Shown here piece by piece: positions 14,701 to 17,520 of a stretch of 17,520 nt of DNA (within the stretch, counting starts at the first letter, position 1; every line of letters starts with the position of its first letter). A model generated the notes under the pieces. That model was not told where the DNA came from. It worked only from the letters and a program-made list of their open reading frames with translations, and searched no databases. The position numbers and the translations under genes were made by a program. This DNA comes from Palsa-504 sp050013055 (GTDB lineage Bacteria > Actinomycetota > Actinomycetes > Streptosporangiales > Streptosporangiaceae). The stretch covers positions 1-17,520 of the forward strand of contig JBEKGC010000085.1 of assembly GCA_050013055.1 (NCBI GenBank), given 5' to 3'.

Positions 14701-16890
14701 ATGGGCAGTCCGGCATTCAAGCAGGCGCGTCCGGATACCGCCGGCCCCGCCCGGCGGCCCAGGCCGGCCGCCGCCGCCGATCGAGACGTCATCCCGGGAG
14801 GCAGCCGGCTGAGCGCGGCCGACCAGGCGTTCTTCGGGGCGGCTTTCGGAGCGGATTTCAGCCGCGTACGAGTGCACGCCGATGATCAGGCCGCGGCGAG
14901 CGCCGACGCGGCGAACGCTGACGCCTTCACGCTCGGCCATGATGTCTTCTTCGCCGAGGGCCGGTACGCCCCCGCCACGCAGGCCGGGCGCGTGCTGCTT
15001 GGCCATGAACTCGCCCATGTGATCCAGCAGGAGCGAGGCGGCGGCGCCGGGGCCGCCGACGACGCGTCGGCTCAACTGGATGCGAACCAGGCTGGCCGCG
15101 CCGCCGCGGCGGGCGGCCCGGCGGCCGTCACCGCGGCGCGACCGGTCGGCCTGGCGCGCCAGGCGGCGGAAAGCCCCCAGGCACCGGCCGGGGCTGCCGC
15201 GGAGGCCGGCCCGCGCATCGAGGCGGCTATTGTCCGGCGAGTGCTTGGGGCACTGGGGCTCGGCTCCACCGCCGGCCCGGTGGCGGTCGAGTTTGTCCGC
15301 GGCATGTTCGGGCAACTGGCCACCGAGCACATCGGGGGCACGCTCTGGGCGCACCTGTCGGTGATGTCCTCGGGGGACGCGGGTCAGCTCGGCAAGGGGT
15401 TCGGGATAGGACTAGGGGAAGGACTGTTCAGCCCGCTGACCGACCTGTTCGGCCTGGCCGTGTTTGGTGAACGTGTCCTTGGCATGGAACGGATGCTCTT
15501 GGTCAGTGTCCTCGCGTCCAAGGGGGACCTGTCGGCCGCCGCGCAGTGGCTCGCCCAGGAGGCTGCTGCCCTCAGCCCGGATTTTCGCGCCGCGCTGACC
15601 AGGTTGAAGTCACAGTCCGCGGCGGAGACAGTGGCGGCGATTCTCGAGCTTCCTGACGCCATGACGGGCGTGGCGGTGCAGAAGGCCCATGAGTTCGGGG
15701 TGGATGCGGCCAAGCAGATCGCCGCCGCGATGGACTCGCCCTGGCACCCGGCGCAGGATGAGAAACAGGAAGCGGCGCCGGGTTTCCTGGACGCGCCGCT
15801 GGCCTGGCTGCAGGCAAAGGCAGGAGCGCTCGAAAGCAAGGTCATCAACACGCCGTGGGCAGAGTTCGGCAAGAAAATCGGCTTCGGGATCGGGATGGTG
15901 GCGATTCAGCTCGTCCTCTTCGTTTTCACCGACGGCCTGGGCAACGCGATAGAGAAGGTGGGCGCCGCGCTCGGCCGGGTCGGCAGCCTCCTTGGCCGGC
16001 TGGGCACCGGCATTGGCGCCGCAGCCGCCCGCGTCGCCGAATTCATCGGCGCCGTCGGCAAGGGTGTCACGGTGGTCGAAGAAGGCATCGGCCTCATCCT
16101 GGGAAAGCTGCTCAAGCCATTCGAGCCGCTGCTGAAGCCGGTCGTGCGGCTCCTCGAAGATCTCAAGGGCTTCCTGCGGAAGCTGCTCGGCGTTCCCGAG
16201 AAAGAAATAGTAACGGCCCTGGAAGGTGCGGGCGCAAAGGCGGCAGGCGGCCTTTCCCGCGACACGCCGCCGGCCGCGCCCGTGCACGCCGGACCAGAAC
16301 CGCATGCTCCGCACGTACATGCGACGCCAGAGTCGCCCAAACCGGCGCCCAGTGCGCTCAAAAAGCCCGGGCCGGTCCCCGGTAATGAGGAGTTCGAAGG
16401 CCTTGACAAAGCCTTCGAGGAATACACTGGGAGGCGGACACGAAGTCCCGGAACGCCTCTTCGCAAGCCAGCTAGCAATGTGGTGTCAACGACCGCGCGT
16501 GACCGATTCAATACGCTTCAGCCAAATTATGCACAGCGCCTAGGGGTCAACACAGGCGGACAGGTTCATCACGCAATTGAACTGCAAGTGCTGGACAGAT
16601 ATCCAGGCGCCTTCACCGAGGCCGAAATCAACGATTTCCCCAACATGCGCGGCATACCGCAGGAGAATAGCGGGCTTCGGCAGCTGCATAACTCAAAGAT
16701 ACGCGAGATCTGGAACACAGCTTATCGGAGAATCGATCAGGAGATAGCTATCAGGAAGCTGATTCCAGGCAGCACTGATTATAACAAATTCGTGCGTTCT
16801 GCTATGGAAGACACGCGTGACACCATCGATCATGTACTTGGCCAGTTCTTCAGCGAGTACAGGACAGGTCGTCCGCGGTCATTCCAGTGA
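14701..16890 (+). CDS. DUF4157-domain putative eCIS effector with C-terminal HNH-like toxin domain
   Basis: A protein of 729 residues from ATG 14701. Residues 37-112 match DUF4157, with FGADFSRVRVHAD near 51, the NADAFTLGHDVFF segment, and GHELAHVIQQE (HExxH at 102-106). DUF4157 is strongly associated with proteins loaded into or delivered by eCIS. Residues about 180-500 are helical and Gly-rich, with a hydrophobic segment at 393-409 (IGFGIGMVAIQLVLFVF) and amphipathic helices up to 500. A Pro/His-rich linker spans 519-562. The C-terminal 165 residues carry H623-H624, N648 and H663 in the spacing of HNH/His-Me-finger nucleases (QVHHAIEL, FPNMRGIP, LHNSKIREIW), ending with helices. DNA for this part is about 51% GC by hand count over 16501-16860, a sharp fall that suggests exchange of the toxin module. 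The effector role is an inference from domain and position; nuclease activity is only a proposal. Confidence 0.8.
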   Translation: MGSPAFKQARPDTAGPARRPRPAAAADRDVIPGGSRLSAADQAFFGAAFGADFSRVRVHADDQAAASADAANADAFTLGHDVFFAEGRYAPATQAGRVLLGHELAHVIQQERGGGAGAADDASAQLDANQAGRAAAAGGPAAVTAARPVGLARQAAESPQAPAGAAAEAGPRIEAAIVRRVLGALGLGSTAGPVAVEFVRGMFGQLATEHIGGTLWAHLSVMSSGDAGQLGKGFGIGLGEGLFSPLTDLFGLAVFGERVLGMERMLLVSVLASKGDLSAAAQWLAQEAAALSPDFRAALTRLKSQSAAETVAAILELPDAMTGVAVQKAHEFGVDAAKQIAAAMDSPWHPAQDEKQEAAPGFLDAPLAWLQAKAGALESKVINTPWAEFGKKIGFGIGMVAIQLVLFVFTDGLGNAIEKVGAALGRVGSLLGRLGTGIGAAAARVAEFIGAVGKGVTVVEEGIGLILGKLLKPFEPLLKPVVRLLEDLKGFLRKLLGVPEKEIVTALEGAGAKAAGGLSRDTPPAAPVHAGPEPHAPHVHATPESPKPAPSALKKPGPVPGNEEFEGLDKAFEEYTGRRTRSPGTPLRKPASNVVSTTARDRFNTLQPNYAQRLGVNTGGQVHHAIELQVLDRYPGAFTEAEINDFPNMRGIPQENSGLRQLHNSKIREIWNTAYRRIDQEIAIRKLIPGSTDYNKFVRSAMEDTRDTIDHVLGQFFSEYRTGRPRSFQ

Positions 16891-16921
16891 TAACCTTCGC
16901 GAACTGAAGGAGCGTCTCGTT

Positions 16922-17125
16922 ATGGTGCAGCCCACGCAACCTCGGGTGGCGATGTGCGTGTTGCGGGTGGAGAGCCGCGGGGAGGGTGGGGTCCTGATTA
17001 CCGTCACGACATCGGCTGACATCAGCGTGCCTTCGCCGGGGCGAACCCGGGCTGTTGCTGGGACTAGTGAGGCTATTGCGATGGTTGCGGAGTTCTTGAG
17101 GGAATACCGCGAAAAAACTCCATGA
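16922..17125 (+). CDS. Small protein of unknown function next to the effector
   Basis: A protein of 67 residues from ATG 16922, with AAGGAG (16907-16912) 9 nt upstream. The frame is open from 16817, but that part overlaps the effector and has no site of its own. It reads as two or three beta strands (MCVLRVESRG, GGVLITVTTSADI) followed by an SPGRTRAVAGT loop and a helix (EAIAMVAEFLREYREK). I know of no named family. Short proteins with this 'GGVLITVTT ... EFLREY' layout seem to be common in actinomycetes, which argues against a dedicated immunity protein. It lies 31 bp after the effector and could be co-transcribed, so an immunity or chaperone role cannot be excluded. Confidence 0.65.
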   Translation: MVQPTQPRVAMCVLRVESRGEGGVLITVTTSADISVPSPGRTRAVAGTSEAIAMVAEFLREYREKTP

Positions 17126-17179
17126 TACCTGTATGTCCTCGCGGATTCCGCCCTCTATACGGTGACGGGCAAGTGACAC

Positions 17180-17208
17180 TGCCGCCGTAGCGTTCGGCTG
17201 TGGCGGTG
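17180..17208 (+). terminator. Hairpin between the small protein and the SARP gene
   Basis: A 12-bp stem including four G-U pairs around a GTTCG loop: left arm 17180-17191, right arm 17197-17208. No T-run follows, so it is not a standard intrinsic terminator. It could be a factor-dependent terminator of the effector transcript, or a structure in the leader of the SARP gene, whose start codon is 22 nt further on. Confidence 0.4.
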
Positions 17209-17217
17209 CGGCGATCC

Positions 17218-17222
17218 GGAGG
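17218..17222 (+). promoter_or_regulatory. Ribosome-binding site of the SARP gene
   Basis: GGAGG, 8 nt before ATG 17231, and close to a hairpin at 17180-17208. It supports the chosen start. Confidence 0.7.
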
Positions 17223-17230
17223 TCAACCAC

Positions 17231-17520
17231 ATGACGCAGAACCTCGTCAGATGCCTCCTTTCTCAAGCTGACCTGGACGGCTCTCCCGCCGTACTGCTCT
17301 TCGGGGGACCATCCGCCGTGCTCAACGGCAGCCGCGTGGAAGTACCAGACGGTAGCAAGCGGCTGCTCGTCTTCGTCGCCCTGAGCAGCGGAAAGGTCGA
17401 CCGGCGGTTCGCGGCCGGGTCGCTGTGGCCGGACGGGAGCGACGAGCGGGCGGCCGGAAACCTGCGGTCGGCGCTATGGCGGCTGCGGTGCGCTGGCATC
17501 GACCTCGTGGACAGCGACAG
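17231..17520 (+). CDS. SARP/BTAD-type transcriptional regulator (N-terminal part; cut by window edge)
   Basis: The first 96 residues, translated by hand from ATG 17231 (MTQNLVRCLL), match the start of the AfsR/SARP family: a beta segment LLFGGPSAVLNGSRVEVP, then KRLLVFVALSSGKVDRR, the SLWPDGSDERAAGNLRSALW core and RLR. This is the OmpR-like winged-helix DNA-binding domain; the bacterial transcriptional activation domain (BTAD) would follow beyond the right edge. SARP proteins activate secondary metabolism and other pathways in actinomycetes. It could control the eCIS genes or belong to an unrelated neighbouring locus; nothing in the sequence decides this. A larger protein with further ATPase or TPR domains is possible. 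Confidence 0.82.
   Translation, partial: MTQNLVRCLLSQADLDGSPAVLLFGGPSAVLNGSRVEVPDGSKRLLVFVALSSGKVDRRFAAGSLWPDGSDERAAGNLRSALWRLRCAGIDLVDSD

Noticed and set aside
14497..15354. In-frame upstream extension of the sheath gene
   Set aside because: It lies antisense to the DUF4157 gene, lacks sheath-like sequence and is Arg/Gly/Ala-rich. The MSISPTYPGVYLQEL start with AAGGA is typical of sheath proteins.
15610..16320. 236-residue minus-strand open frame antisense to the effector
   Set aside because: The effector frame is supported by DUF4157 and motif evidence. The antisense product is a composition shadow.

Overview
The window is a block of very GC-rich DNA from what looks like an actinomycete. 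The support is a coding bias toward G/C at third positions, GTG starts, ATGA-type gene overlaps and the start of a SARP-family regulator. The genus cannot be named from this sequence. Most of the window (about 14496 down to 1, minus strand) is one operon for an extracellular-type contractile injection system (eCIS), a headless phage-tail-like particle. An outward-pointing plus-strand gene at its head encodes a probable cargo toxin.

In transcription order on the minus strand the operon encodes: sheath (12940-14496), inner tube (12399-12926), a T4-type baseplate protein with two CxxC pairs (11649-12395), a low-complexity protein with tandem repeats (10645-11652), a DUF4255/Pvc16-type cap or terminator protein with Ig-like domains (9452-10648), an AAA+ ATPase (7416-9455), a small glycine-zipper protein (7024-7350), a tube-like baseplate-hub protein (6359-7012), a LysM protein (6038-6349), a gp27/VgrG-like hub (4924-6045), a gp5-like spike (4390-4923), a PAAR-like tip (4039-4383), a gp25-like wedge protein (3656-4042) and two baseplate J/gp6-gp7-like wedge proteins (858-3656, and 1-861 which runs off the left edge). 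Genes overlap or are separated by 0-13 bp throughout. The one exception is a 65-bp gap after the ATPase, which is filled by 17-bp tandem repeats. A tape-measure gene, receptor-binding fibres and a tail protein I gene are not seen here and may lie beyond the left edge.

Divergent from the sheath gene, across a 204-bp intergenic region, is a 729-residue protein (14701-16890). It has an N-terminal DUF4157 domain with an HExxH motif, a helical and partly hydrophobic middle, a Pro/His-rich linker and a C-terminal domain with an HNH-like histidine/asparagine pattern. The DNA for that C-terminal domain drops to about 51% GC (hand count over 16501-16860), unlike the rest of the window. DUF4157 is a known marker of eCIS cargo, so this is the best candidate effector and the most interesting item here. 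A 67-residue protein of unknown function follows (16922-17125), then a hairpin, then the start of a SARP/BTAD-type transcriptional regulator (17231 to the right edge).

Together the genes predict a contractile particle (sheath, tube, cap, baseplate, spike), an ATPase for its assembly or recycling, and a modular toxic cargo. Whether the particle is released or acts inside the producing cell cannot be decided from the sequence.
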